Assembly (NCBI RefSeq): GCF_048128805.1
Contig: NC_136012.1
Span: 14,008,225-14,072,224 of the forward strand
Length of the DNA stretch: 64,000 nt
Source of the DNA: Centroberyx gerrardi
Taxonomy: Eukaryota > Chordata > Actinopteri > Beryciformes > Berycidae
Direction of reading: 5' to 3'
Made by a program: the position numbers and the translations under genes. The notes beneath the pieces were generated by a model. It made no database searches. It was not told the DNA's origin and saw only the letters and a program-made list of their open reading frames with translations. Positions 25,001 through 35,523 of this stretch are shown here, in pieces. The first letter of the stretch is position 1. Each line of letters starts with the position of its first letter.

Positions 25001-25266
25001 TCAGAGCTGGTGACCCTAACCTTCTCCACCATGGCTGTCACCAGGTAGTTGGTCTGGAACTGTTTGGTGCTGAACTCCTTGCGGCACTGCGGGCAAGTCA
25101 CAGGCCCCCGGACCCCCCTCCAGTACCTGGAGATGCAGGATTTGCAGAAGTGGTGCATACAGGCCAGCATCACAGGCTCCCGAAACAGGTCACAGCATAT
25201 GGCACATGTCAGGTCCTCTCGAAGGCTGCCCTTGTTAGGTGCAGCAGCAGGAGCAGCAGCAGCCAT
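22063..25266 (-). CDS. TRIM-family E3 ubiquitin ligase (RING, coiled coil, B30.2/SPRY; no B-box)
   Basis: Six coding exons join in frame: 24979-25266, 24339-24434, 23368-23601, 23123-23136, 22849-22964 and 22063-22661, giving 448 residues. The start sits in a strong context (TTCACCATGG). A C3HC4 RING has metal ligands Cys21, 24, 36, His38, Cys41, 44, 58 and 61. No B-box follows; exon 1 passes directly to a coiled coil (about residues 97-206) rich in Gln, Glu and Leu. The SPRY domain (about 250-440) has [31 protein letters not shown] and [19 protein letters not shown]. The pre-SPRY segment [13 protein letters not shown] resembles TRIM62 (SKYTGPLQYTIW), so this is a TRIM62/TRIM105-type protein, probably a RING ubiquitin ligase. 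The 96/234/116-nt exon pattern is typical of TRIMs. The 14-nt exon 4 is the least certain part: a 5-nt version would also keep frame. The exact orthologue is not fixed, so no symbol is given. Confidence 0.87.
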
Positions 25267-25990
25267 GGTGAAGGGAATTCTTTTCCGAAGTTTACCAATG
25301 TGAAAGCAAAAGCCTGAAAGTAGACAGAGGGGGGGCAGAGATAAGCATTCCCTTTTCTGGTGACTGTTTACCTAGTGGCAGAGGGGATTGTTCAGTCAGC
25401 TGTAATAGCTGACTGCTAGACTTCACACTCAACTAAACGACAGCAACTTCCTGCTATTCAACATATAAGATTAGGTTATTCATTAGCTACCTATCTCTAG
25501 GTCCAAAAGAGTGGGATATGCACCCCCCACCTTGAAGTCTAAAACACTCACAGCAAGTCAGAACTAATCAACTTTTAGCTTACTGGTTGATACCTAGAAT
25601 ACCCTGAAACTATTGACTACTGCAAGGGTAAACTTTAATCAGCTTGAGGCGGGGCGGTGTCAAGTGATAATCACGAGATGTTAGCTTGCTGGTGATTTCC
25701 TTTGTAAAACGGGAACGTTTGACCAGATTGTTGGTTTACTGCTTGAAGCAAGCCTGCTAGCGTAGCTACGTAGTACAGCAAGTAAACAAGCTGTTAAAGC
25801 GACAACAAACCCAACCTATTAAAAAAAAAAGAAGAAGTGAAATAGTGACTACAATCAACTTGTCACACGTTAGTGAACTTACGTTGTCTGTTGACGGAGA
25901 AGTGTGTCCAAATAACGGTACTTCAAAGTCTCTCCATCTGCTCTTAGTTTCAGATCCCTCGGCTGCTGCTGTGGTTGGGAACACAAGGAA
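25267..25990 (-). promoter_or_regulatory. 5' leader of the TRIM gene: two noncoding segments
   Basis: The coding exon extends upstream to an acceptor (ctactttcag) whose exon begins at 25313. A plausible first exon ends at 25883 with a strong donor (gtaagt) and reaches back to about 25990. The roughly 570-bp intron between them contains a start-proximal GCTAGC/GTAGCTACG cluster at 25755-25770. The first-exon boundary upstream is a guess. Confidence 0.5.
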
Positions 25991-26000
25991 CACCGTGTAC

Positions 26001-26036
26001 TGCGCATGCCCCGCCTACAAAACCACCTTTGATTGG
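26001..26036 (-). promoter_or_regulatory. TRIM promoter: NRF1-like site and inverted CCAAT box
   Basis: TGCGCATGC at 26001-26009 matches the palindromic NRF1 consensus. ATTGG at 26032-26036 is CCAAT on the minus strand, upstream of the NRF1-like site for this gene. Both lie just ahead of the inferred first exon, with no TATA box, a common housekeeping-promoter layout. These are motif matches only. Confidence 0.45.
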
Positions 26037-26724
26037 TCCATATGTTACAAAGCAAACAGTGGGACGTGAGTAATGCAGTTACTTTCTTTTTCTCCTCCAC
26101 ACTACTCATTTTATTATTAGAAAGAAATTGTAATGGGGAAAATATAGTAAAAGACTATCACTATTATATATATTATATATATTTGTAGCCCCGACCTATG
26201 TGCCTTTTCCATTTCATTCATTATTTCTTGCCACTCTTACATGGCACATGATAAATGTAGGGTTCAATAGGGAGGCTTATTTGAAATCTGTTGGTCTCTT
26301 ACCACATGTGGGAAAGGGACATAATGGTCATATAACTTGATCAGAGATCCAGGATCAGCCTACTCTTTTAGAAATATCACAGGCCCACATTATTGTTGTG
26401 CAGTCTTTACCTGTCAGTTTTACACTCCTAGACCCATTGACCAGACAGCCTTAGAGAAAAAGAAAAGTACATGCCAGGAGAGATAATTGGAGTATCCCAC
26501 ACTAATGTTTACCATAGGGAGTCCAATCTCCCAACTTCACAGCTGTCCTTTCTTTGAAATCAATATATTTAATTACTAAAGGATTAAGTGCTGTCAACTG
26601 CACTGGACTTTACAGCCTCCACCTGTCAAGTTTAACCTCTGAGAGGAATATAACGCTCCAACAGTGAAAGTAAAGAATGAAAGAGGCGCAAATGGGATTT
26701 TTCTTTTTGTCTGTCTTTTTGGTC

Positions 26725-26740
26725 TCCTCTCTCTCTCTCG

Positions 26741-26805
<65 letters not shown>

Positions 26806-26829
26806 GAGAAAAAAAGAGAGAGAGAGAGA
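26725..26829. repeat. Compound (CT)n-(CA)n-(GA)n microsatellite
   Basis: A (CT)n tract runs to about 26757, followed by (CA)n to about 26804 and, after a short A-rich spacer, (GA)n to about 26829. The outer CT and GA tracts are mutually complementary and could pair around the CA tract. Confidence 0.9.
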
Positions 26830-27666
26830 ACAACCTCAGTTTATGCATGGTGGGTTTTGCAGCTTTGCGACATGAGGACGCCATGGTCTCTGATCATTGT
26901 CAGCTCAGATCAGTGACACCGCTGCTCTCAGAGGGGCTGCAGAGAAACAGCGATCAGATGGAGAGCTGTGGACCATGAATGCAGGATCCCCAACCATATG
27001 GAGGATATCTCACTAATTGGGTACATAAAAGTGGGCACACACAGGTAGATGAGTGGTGTTACATAGACTTATTTTAAAAAACAGTGATTTAACTGAAACT
27101 GTGGCTTAAGTGCTCCTTCCCACCCCACTCTGAAACCCGCTCACCACTTTTCACAGCCCTGTCAGGAACAGGCAGTCTTGTCCCAAGGAGAGAAATCCGG
27201 TCGTATTTGTAATGTGTGTGATAAGTCAGGCTGAGAGAGGCTGCGACCGCCAACCTTGACTGCAGCATGACCTGGGAGGCGCAGGCCGGGGGAATATCTC
27301 TCATCATTGAAAGCATAAATTGAGGCGGAGAGGCAGCGTGCCCCAATCAATAAGGGTAATCTCTGTTGCTGAGTCAATCACAGCACCAATTATCGCGTCA
27401 TCAAGTAAAATGTCACTAAGAGGATTCAAGGATACAGTGCAGTGATTGATTCCTAGACCAAAAAACCCCCCATCTAGGCTGGGACAGTGACAGGCAACCG
27501 CTCGACTGTGAGGGAATAGCAATTTAAGATGGAAAGTGCTTGAATGGGGCTCCAGGGAGACATGATCTCCTGTTCCTTCGCTCGACAATGCACAAAATGC
27601 CCTCGATCTTATGATAGTGCGAGGAAAAGGTTCAGCGGGGCTCTCAGCTGCCTTGTTCTTGCCTTT

Positions 27667-27835
27667 TGTCAACTGACAGCATGTTTCAAGGTCTTCCCTG
27701 CTGAGACCACACCGCATTTAGGTGTATGGTATTGGACAGGGTTGAATATATTATATTGGCTAGACATTGTACAGGGTTGCAGAAATGCGGTGTGGTCTCA
27801 GCAGGGAAGACCTTGAAACATGCTGTCAGTTGACA
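27667..27835. repeat. Perfect 53-bp inverted repeat with 63-bp spacer
   Basis: The arm at 27667-27719 (starting TGTCAACTGACAGC, ending CCGCATTT) is the exact reverse complement of 27783-27835. Similarity stops abruptly at both ends. The spacer (27720-27782) carries two copies of ACAGGGTTG about 35 bp apart. The perfect match implies a recent origin or selection on the hairpin. No flanking target-site duplication is obvious. Confidence 0.9.
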
Positions 27836-28829
27836 ATTCATATTTCGTATTATGAAATGTGAACTATACAGACCTTTGGGGCCTGAAAGTCTATGAAAAC
27901 TGTATTTTTTTTTTTTCAAGATTTTTTTTTTTTTCAAGACTTATAAAACCTCCTATATCTCATTTATTGCAATTGAACTTTTTTATTAGTGAAACATTTC
28001 TTCTAGATATATTGAGGCTGCTTAAGATGTTCAAAATCTCAAGACAAAATTTTGACATTTATGGAAATTGCTCCAGGCCCACTGCAGTATAACCTCATTT
28101 ATCCAAACCCCCTTGGGAGTGGGAATCATTTGGGCAAATGACATGGTCAGAATACTAAAATGTAGTATTCAAATTCCTGACCAAAGCTTAATCAAATGTA
28201 ATACAATTTAATTAGATGGGTTTTTTTTATCCTCTAGCTCGCTGTAGATAACTCTGAAGAAAATATATTCACTAAGAACTTCTAATCTTTTCATCTATTT
28301 TAAGAATTCTTGAGAGCTGACAAAGATGAGCTTGTAAGAAAATATTGGTGTCTTTTTTCCCCCCTGGGATTCAACTGACTTTGACAGAGGTTTCATTGCA
28401 ATCTTTTCTCAAATAAGGTTCATCATAGCCTTGCTGCACAACAATATGAAATGGTTTTATAATGTACATTTAATATCTACATTTGACTGCAGAAATTAGA
28501 TCACCTGTGACGATGATTTGACAGCCAGCGCACTTGGATCCAATGATATTGTTTTATGTCAGGATCGACTTTACACCCCGTAATGATCCAAAGTTCATTC
28601 AAAGTTGCAAAGTATATGAGAACGCATGTGATGCAATGGATAACCTGTATGAGAATGGAAATAAAACTGCAGAATGGAATAAACTAAAGGAAGTAGGGGG
28701 AAGTTGGTGCGTTAAACAATATTAAATGATCCAGGTATTTTCTATTTACTGTGTAATGCGGTGGCAATTATTCATACAGATGCCAAACTTTTAGATTTGA
28801 TCTGATAAAGGCAAGCTCTGCACACCCTT

Positions 28830-28998
28830 GCATCGATTTGGACGCTCAGCACTGAAGCCTGTGAGACCTGCCTCAGGAGCGCACAGTCGAACCACAAGAT
28901 GCGCGCTACAGCTTGGGAGGAGCTTCGGGATTTTCCCCCCTTGTTTCACACCACTCTCAAGTGAAGACTCGTTTGCAAAAGGAGATATAGGGGGAAAG
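28830..28998 (+). promoter_or_regulatory. npy7r: Candidate noncoding 5' exon of npy7r
   Basis: A GC-rich stretch stands out from AT-rich surroundings and ends at a consensus donor (AAAG|gtgagt, exon end 28998). The receptor coding exon begins at an acceptor at 31612/31613, so this is a natural partner across a 2.6 kb intron; Y2-type receptor genes have an intron in the 5' UTR. It contains an upstream ATG (28899) opening a 21-codon frame that stops at 28964. The upstream boundary is approximate. Confidence 0.45.
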
Positions 28999-31612
28999 GT
29001 GAGTCCATGAATATGTGGATAGCGTACATGTAGACTTAAAACGAATGTTTAGCTTACGAGGCCAGTTTAGTGTCAAAATTCTGCCACTGAGTGGTTAGAT
29101 AATGTCTCTGTTCTTGTGTGACAATGTGATCTGTAGTTGCTGAAACTATCAGCTACGTGCGTAATTTGGATACGAGACAGGGTGAACAAGTGTCCAAATT
29201 ACGTACCATAGCGTACTATTTGTGTTGGGGCGATCTGCACCTGTCTTGTCGGTTGCATAGGCTTTGAGAGCTCACTTGGAAATAATTGAATGCGCACTAG
29301 CCTTTCAGTAAGTTAAACAAACGGCGAGAAATTACGCACGGACGAGGCACCAGTACCCATTTGATTAGGAACAGTGTATCTCATCATAAATTGGTGGCAG
29401 TGCTTATAGTTCACAAGAATCCGGTTATATTCTTGTTTTTTGCTCTAGCAGGTGTAGGATTAATTGTCTAACGTAACACATTCCTCAGTGGCACAAGCTT
29501 GCCTCAAAGTAAAATATTAGCATCGCCGATCAGAAATGGGTCCTATGAGAAATTAGTGATGTTTATGTCAGTGCAAAATACGTATGCCACCTGCAGCCTG
29601 CCTGATACATTCCTCCTGTCTGCTCCTGTGTGGATTTCTGCTCCTGTGGCAGAGGGTACAGGTAGGCTGTGCGTGCTTGGGGTTGACTGGCAGTGCAGCA
29701 CTGTAGTTGTTTTGACCACAATCTGTGGTCCCTAGATTCAGAGTTATTCTGCAAGTCATTTCATGACTCACTGTGTACAGTATCTGCTGTTTTCTTGATT
29801 TCCTCTCCCTCAGGCCCCACACCTGCTATGTTGTGTATCCTGTATGTGTATCCTATATGGGTCCTTGAGGTGTGCAGCAGTGTAAAATGTGGCAATCCAA
29901 GGGCTACTTGAAATAGAATAGTTTTTAATCTCACTAATCTAAATGTAATCTAAAATACACACCAGCAAACAGATCCATCACACACACACACACACACACA
30001 CACACTGTTTACAACCGGATTCTTGTGAACACACACACACACAGAGTCAGTGCTGCCTAAACCTCCTTGCTGTTTAAAATCCACTGCTGAGAGGACAATA
30101 CTATCATTGTCCCAAATAGTGCAAATATGACAAGCAACACAACATAAGTACATAAAATAGCCTATATGTTAAATCAGATTAAACTAGGTTCATGGAAAGG
30201 CAATGAACTTACTAAACTGGTTCACTAAACCCACACTCTGAGTCTTTCCAGTGGTCTGTCAAAATAGAGGATCCCCCAAAGGACTAAAAGAGTGTTTATC
30301 GCCAAGGAGATGACCTCTCACTAAATGGTGTCCTCTTTGCCTCAATAGTTCCCCGAAGAAATCGAGTGTCAGCCACAGAAAATGTGCAAAGTTGATCCAG
30401 GTCTATAAACACTAAAGAAAGGTACCACCCAATATTTTCATAAAGTGAGTCTAAAATCACTTACTGTAATTATCATTTCATCTACTTATTAATTATTCAG
30501 AGATTTAGCAGTCATTTAACAGTCAGTAGTTTGTCTTTAAACATGCCAAGAGAAGTCGTCCTCTCCATATTCAGCAGGAGCTGTCACAGGTAGATTGATA
30601 GGAGTGACAGGATGATGGACTGACAGGAGAGTACGCTGAAGAGGGAGAATATCTTTCACTGGCATACAGTTGTGTAACAGCGGGGCCAGGGTTGGTCTTT
30701 CTGTCACAAATTAGGGTGACCACTTAATATTCCCTTTGTGGGATGCAGGCTCAGTGTGTGAACGTCCGCTGACTCTGAACTACATAGTTTGTTTGAGTTG
30801 GCTGACTCATCCTGATCACATAGCTTCCTCCCTCATTTTCCCTTAGCCTTTATAATGGCAAGGTGTTCATGTTCCTTTGATAACCAGCATGCCGCAACCA
30901 AGCTGGTAGATATATTAAGGGCATGGACAATGCAATGTTCTACAGAGTAATCTGTTTTTTGGGTAGGGGGTTGAGAACAAATGTGTACAAAGAGAGCTGA
31001 TTTTCTATTGATTCTCATCTGTTCCTGTGATGCCTCTTTAACTTTTCAAGCTGAAATGCTGCATCCACTTGTTCAATCCAATCTTGGGCGATTGTTCTAA
31101 TAATTAGGCCGTGCATCAGATAATTCTCTTATCTTTTTAAATTGCATTACTTACAAGTTTAAATACTGGATGCCTATTATAACAGCATGACATTTACAAC
31201 ACAGGCTACCCTTTTCACGTGATATGAATAGAATAATGAAGGAGTAATAGCAAATAACAAATCTTTTGTCAGATTTCATTAAAATTTGGATTTAGTTCAG
31301 CTCTTGCAGTTCGTTCTGTGTTGAAGAGACAAAAGACCCTGAAAATAAATGTCATGTTTCCATTAAATACATTGCTAATAACTTCAGTGTGTCTATCTAA
31401 ACACGCTGGGATAGGAATGCCCATATGTACAGTACATTTCACTGAAAGACACTGGGCATAGCACAATGGAAAGAAAGAGAGAAAATGGGCCAAAGGTGGA
31501 ATTCTTCTTTTCAGTAAATACATTGGAGCTAGAGTTCAAGTGTTTTTCACGCTAACTGCTTTGTTATTTTCTTCAAAAGAGGATCCTATTTCTATGTGGT
31601 GTTTCTCCTCAG
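28999..31612 (+). other. Inferred npy7r 5' intron
   Basis: This runs from the candidate donor at 28999 to a clear acceptor (tttctcctcag) ending at 31612. It contains an (AC)n tract (29978-30005) and a pair of perfect 18-bp inverted repeats (29409-29426 and 30013-30030). No coding exon was recognised. Confidence 0.5.
29409..30030. repeat. Perfect 18-bp inverted repeat pair, 586 bp apart
   Basis: GTTCACAAGAATCCGGTT at 29409-29426 recurs in exact reverse complement at 30013-30030. The right copy sits in the middle of an (AC)n-rich stretch. The arms could be the ends of a small element or the trace of a local inversion or duplication; no target-site duplication is evident. Confidence 0.6.
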
Positions 31613-31648
31613 GTGTTGACACAGCCTCGACCCGGCATCCACAGTACA

Positions 31649-32779
31649 ATGAGCCCCACAGACCCGTCCAACAGCACAGGAGAAGGTGGGGCTAGTGAAG
31701 CAGATGCCTCCCAGTGGCATCAGGGGATTTTCGGCAACGACAGCACGGGTTTCCACACGCCTGGTTTCCACACTGACATTACCAAGCACCTCGGGGTCCA
31801 GATCACCCTGATCACCGCCTACTCCTTCATCATCCTCCTCGGGCTGCTGGGGAACTCTCTGGTCATCTACATGATTATCCGCTACAGGAACATGCGAACG
31901 GTGACCAACTTCTTCATAGCGAACCTGGCCCTGGCAGACCTTCTGGTGGACACTCTGTGCTTGCCCTTCACGCTGGTCTACACTCTGCTGGACGAGTGGA
32001 AGTTCGGGGCAGTGCTATGCCACATGGTGCCCTTCGCCCAGGCCCTGAGCGTGCACGTGTCCATCCTGACCATGACTGTCATCGCCCTGGAGCGTTACCG
32101 CTGCATCGTCTTCCACCTAGGCCAGCGCCTCACCTGGCACTCCAGCTTCCTCATCATGGCCCTCACCTGGACTCTGTCCGCCGTGCTAGCCGGACCGCTG
32201 GCCATCTTCAGGGAGTACCGCTATGAAGAGATCCCGTCCATCAACCTGCGCATCTCCGTCTGCTCCGAGAAGTGGCCGCACGGGACCAGCAGGGACGGAG
32301 TCATCTACAGCCTCTCCATGCTTCTCCTACAGTTCATCATTCCTTTAGCCGTCATCAGTTATGCTTACATCTGCATCTGGGTCAAGCTGAAGAACCACGT
32401 CAGCCCGTCCAGACGCAACGACAGCGTCAGCCGCCGCAAGAAGACCACCAAGATGCTGGCCCTGGTGGTGGTGGTGTTCGCTACCTGCTGGCTGCCCTTC
32501 CATGTGTTTCAGCTGGCCAGTGACCTGGACCTGGTGCTCCGGTTTAAAGAGTACAAGCTGATATACACTGTGTTCCACATTGTGGCCATGTGCTCCACTT
32601 TTACCAACCCTCTCCTGTATGGGTGGATGAATAAGAACTACAGGAACGGCTTCCTCATGGTCTTCCGCTGTGAGGATAAGCCAGATACTTTCCACCCTGA
32701 GGGCTCCTTCAGGACTCGGTCCCTAAGGGGGCTGACTTTGAATGGTCGCAATGGTGGACATCCTCCCACTGCTGTATGA
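31649..32779 (+). CDS. npy7r: Neuropeptide Y receptor, Y2 subfamily, probably Y7
   Basis: Intronless coding region of 376 residues for a class A GPCR that binds NPY/PYY peptides and couples to Gi in related receptors. The start is the first ATG after an acceptor ending at 31612, with A at -3. Seven membrane segments are visible. Y2-family signatures include RTVTNFFIANLALADLLV, CLPFTLVYTLLDEWKFG, AIFREYRYEEIP, KLKNHVSP, KKTTKMLALVVVVFA and NPLLYGWMNKNYR. The TM3-ECL2 disulphide cysteines are present (LCHMVPF; SVCSEKW), as are N-terminal sequons and a tail cysteine (VFRCED) for palmitoylation. The DRY position reads ERY. Linkage to flt4, prelid1 and ddx41 (5q-type block) rather than to the 4q32 block where NPY2R lies argues for Y7, a receptor lost in mammals. 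Y2 itself is the main alternative. Confidence 0.9.
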   Translation: MSPTDPSNSTGEGGASEADASQWHQGIFGNDSTGFHTPGFHTDITKHLGVQITLITAYSFIILLGLLGNSLVIYMIIRYRNMRTVTNFFIANLALADLLVDTLCLPFTLVYTLLDEWKFGAVLCHMVPFAQALSVHVSILTMTVIALERYRCIVFHLGQRLTWHSSFLIMALTWTLSAVLAGPLAIFREYRYEEIPSINLRISVCSEKWPHGTSRDGVIYSLSMLLLQFIIPLAVISYAYICIWVKLKNHVSPSRRNDSVSRRKKTTKMLALVVVVFATCWLPFHVFQLASDLDLVLRFKEYKLIYTVFHIVAMCSTFTNPLLYGWMNKNYRNGFLMVFRCEDKPDTFHPEGSFRTRSLRGLTLNGRNGGHPPTAV

Positions 32780-34400
32780 GATGAAATTTTTAGATTCTTT
32801 GAAATATTACACAGACCTCTGGCATGTGGTTTAAAAGCAGCCTTTTGACTTAAATGGTCTGATCTTGAGTACCTTTTATGTCAGTGGAGAGGGCTCAAAG
32901 CTTTGCATGTGAAATGCTTTATGTAAGGCTCTTCTTTCCTTTGTGAATGGTACTTGTGCAAATACATGTGTCAAATTGATTCAAATATGTGTTTAAGATG
33001 TTTACCAGGGTGTTAAGTAACTCACTAAAAAAAAAAATGTATAATGTGTTTCTTGCAAATGCAGAGCTCTTGTTGGTAAGTGATGTCCAATGAGCTTTGG
33101 GGTCATTGCACTTCTGAGGCTGTAAATGTGTGTTCATACCTACTGAAGGGAAGAAGTTATTTATTGTGACTATGAGAACAAGTTTCATTTTCACACTGGC
33201 TTTTCTATTTGTTGGTTGTCCAAAACAATGGGATAATTTTCACTAAAATGGCAATGTTGCATTTAGAATTAATTACAATGTTCTAGCAGGTTAACAGTCA
33301 TGTTTGAAGTGAGAGCAAAGCGCCCTTGATGTCATTATCGCAGAATGTAGGCAGGAGTCACTTGCTTTGAGAACATGTAAAAAGCGTTCATATTGAAGCA
33401 GTCATTACATACAATTCTATGTTCATTGCACTCAGTAGTTTGTGTCCTTTGTTGATGGTCTTTTGAATAACACAGACCTGTATATGCTTAAACCTGGTAA
33501 AAGAAAGACAGCAAATGGCTTGTGGTGGGAAGACAATACAAAAATAGAAAGAAAGTAAATCTTTACAACACAGTGAGCTAATGGTTAAAGTCCAAAGCAT
33601 AAACTTGGAGTCTGCATCTTGAACAAAAAAAAATACTTTGAAACAGCGGGTCAGAGTAACATCTAATAAATCATCTTTTAGAGTGAACGGTAGAGGAAAA
33701 CATTGTGGGCTTCAAACTGTGATTCATTTTACTGGAGAGAAAAAGCCTTTCGGGTTAGTACACTGCTGAACCTCCAGATCCTGCATTAATGATTTCTTGA
33801 CTTCAGCCTGTGTTGTTTTACAAGTTTAAAACTATGTAATTATCTATCCCTTTATGGTTAAGTTTTTGGGAGGAGCTTGTTACAGTCATTACATAAGCTC
33901 TAACCCTTTTATCAGACCAAGGACCCCCAATACACGCATTAGGCTTTTTTTTGTTGTTGTTAAAATTTAGAACAACAGAATAGACTATATAACAATACAA
34001 GACTGGGAAGAGGAGTTAAAGGAAAGCACATACCAGGGGGTCACATTAGGCTTTAGACCCACACTGCAGAACTTTGTGCAGAGACCATAAGATGTTTTTA
34101 AAAAGACCTGATTTATTGTAGAATTGATTAATTGTCTGACCTCTAGTGCAGAATACTAACGGGGATAATTGTAAAAAAGAGGGTACCCATTATAATGCTT
34201 TCCCACTTTGTGCTCAAGTTATATTTAACTCTGCTGTGTTCCAGTGAGTGTTTCCTGAGTGGTACACCTCTCGAGGAGCCTTAGAGGTGCCACTCTCCAT
34301 TAATTTCTATAGTTTGAGCAATATGAGACACAACATTTGATAAAGAGGTGACAAAAACGACGATTCTGATACTAGAAACGCTTTAATACTACGTGACGTT
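32780..34400 (+). other. npy7r 3' UTR and short intergenic spacer
   Basis: AT-rich sequence follows the receptor stop. An AATAAA at about 33665-33670 is a plausible polyadenylation signal, giving a 3' UTR of about 0.9 kb. The remaining 0.7 kb to prelid1 shows nothing recognisable. Confidence 0.4.
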
Positions 34401-35523
34401 TTTGCACGGTCGCCTGCTGCCCTCTAGTGTTCAAAGCGGGCTTTGCATTTGCTGTACGTCCCAACCGGATATGCCGTCGATTCTTGACCTTCCTTTTGGC
34501 CCAAATCATTTTGACATGTAGCTGCTCGTCTACATTTTTCCTAGCAGGACTAGAAAATGCGAACACTTGTGTTTTGAATGGTGTCGCCATACAGGTAACT
34601 ATCTGTCTTTACTTTTTAAATGAACTTGCTTAGTGAATATCGGTCAATGGAATTGTGTCAAGTTATGTAATTCATTCACGGCGTTTGCTTCCCCGATAAC
34701 GTGCTAGGTTAAGCTAATGCTAGCGGGGATGCTAACGTAGCTGTCTAGTACTTTCGGCAGCCTGCGGGACTGCGGACGTGACCGACAACGTTTCAACGCA
34801 AGTTTAGACCGGCTGGAAGCAGAAGTGGCTCTAATGTTAGTCACCGTTTATATATTCATCGGTCATTGGTTATAATGTTAGCCAGTTAGCCTGCGGTTAA
34901 TCATGCCATGCCAGGATTGGTAGCAGGTTAGGTAGTTAATTTAGCTAGTCGAAAGGTTTTGTGCCTTAACTTTTTTACTTAGGTTAGTTAATTGCCAGCT
35001 GTCGTTTGAAGAAATTAGAATTGGCGTATCTTCAATCTATGTTTTAGTGCATATCTCAATGTTCAAACTTGGCACCGCTCATTTTTCTCATTCATTTAAG
35101 GCCTTCTTGGGGAAACAGTAATGAGTCACAAGTCCCCTACATAAAACCCAGGATTTATTTGTATAATTTGTGCATTTCGAAGTACCCGTGTTTGCTCTTT
35201 TCGTTGAGTAAATTCCGATATCGATCGGCGTCCACTTTACAGACTGAACTGAACTCTGTTGCTCCCGATACAGATGGGCTTCACTTGCCCAGACTGACTG
35301 AGCTCCAAAACTCTATTAGTCTGTTTTCCAATCCTTCACACTGTTGTCGCAGCCTATATTTGATGTCTTTACCATAACTGCTGTCACCAATATGCACGGG
35401 GTCACTGACTGTCCTCTTGCTTTATCATTTGAGAGCTAGGGTTGCATACATCTAGCTACATGTAGCTCACTAACACGCCCCACTTATCTCCACAGGGTCT
35501 TGCCAAAGTAAACGGAGGGAACA
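34400..35523 (+). promoter_or_regulatory. prelid1: prelid1 promoter, noncoding first exon and first intron
   Basis: A 5' UTR exon ends at 34594 (ACAG|gtaact) and joins a second exon starting at 35496 after cttatctccacag; the start codon follows at 35524. A CRE-like TGACGT (about 34394-34399) lies upstream. The intron is rich in GCTAGC/GTTAGC-type words. The exact transcription start is not determined. Confidence 0.55.

Larger units (their letters stand above)
26037..28829. other. Intergenic region between the TRIM gene and npy7r
   Basis: The two genes are divergent across this spacer. It contains the compound microsatellite at 26725-26829, a perfect inverted repeat at 27667-27835 and two T-rich runs at 27905-27935. 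The opposed open frames near 27300-27940 share a peptide stretch only because of the inverted repeat. No gene is called. Confidence 0.6.

Noticed and set aside
27304-27937. Overlapping minus- and plus-strand frames sharing a peptide containing FKVFPAETTPH
   Set aside because: The shared peptide is a consequence of the perfect inverted repeat, not of a duplicated gene.
31613-31648. Extending the npy7r coding region to the first base of the exon
   Set aside because: The extra codons would start at a GTG directly after the splice acceptor; the first ATG at 31649 has a suitable context.
31957-32695. Other-frame open readings within the receptor gene
   Set aside because: They are GC-rich shadows of the npy7r coding exon.
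35069-35377. 102-residue plus-strand frame upstream of prelid1
   Set aside because: It lies in the inferred first intron of prelid1 and resembles no family; the real start is MVKYF at 35524.
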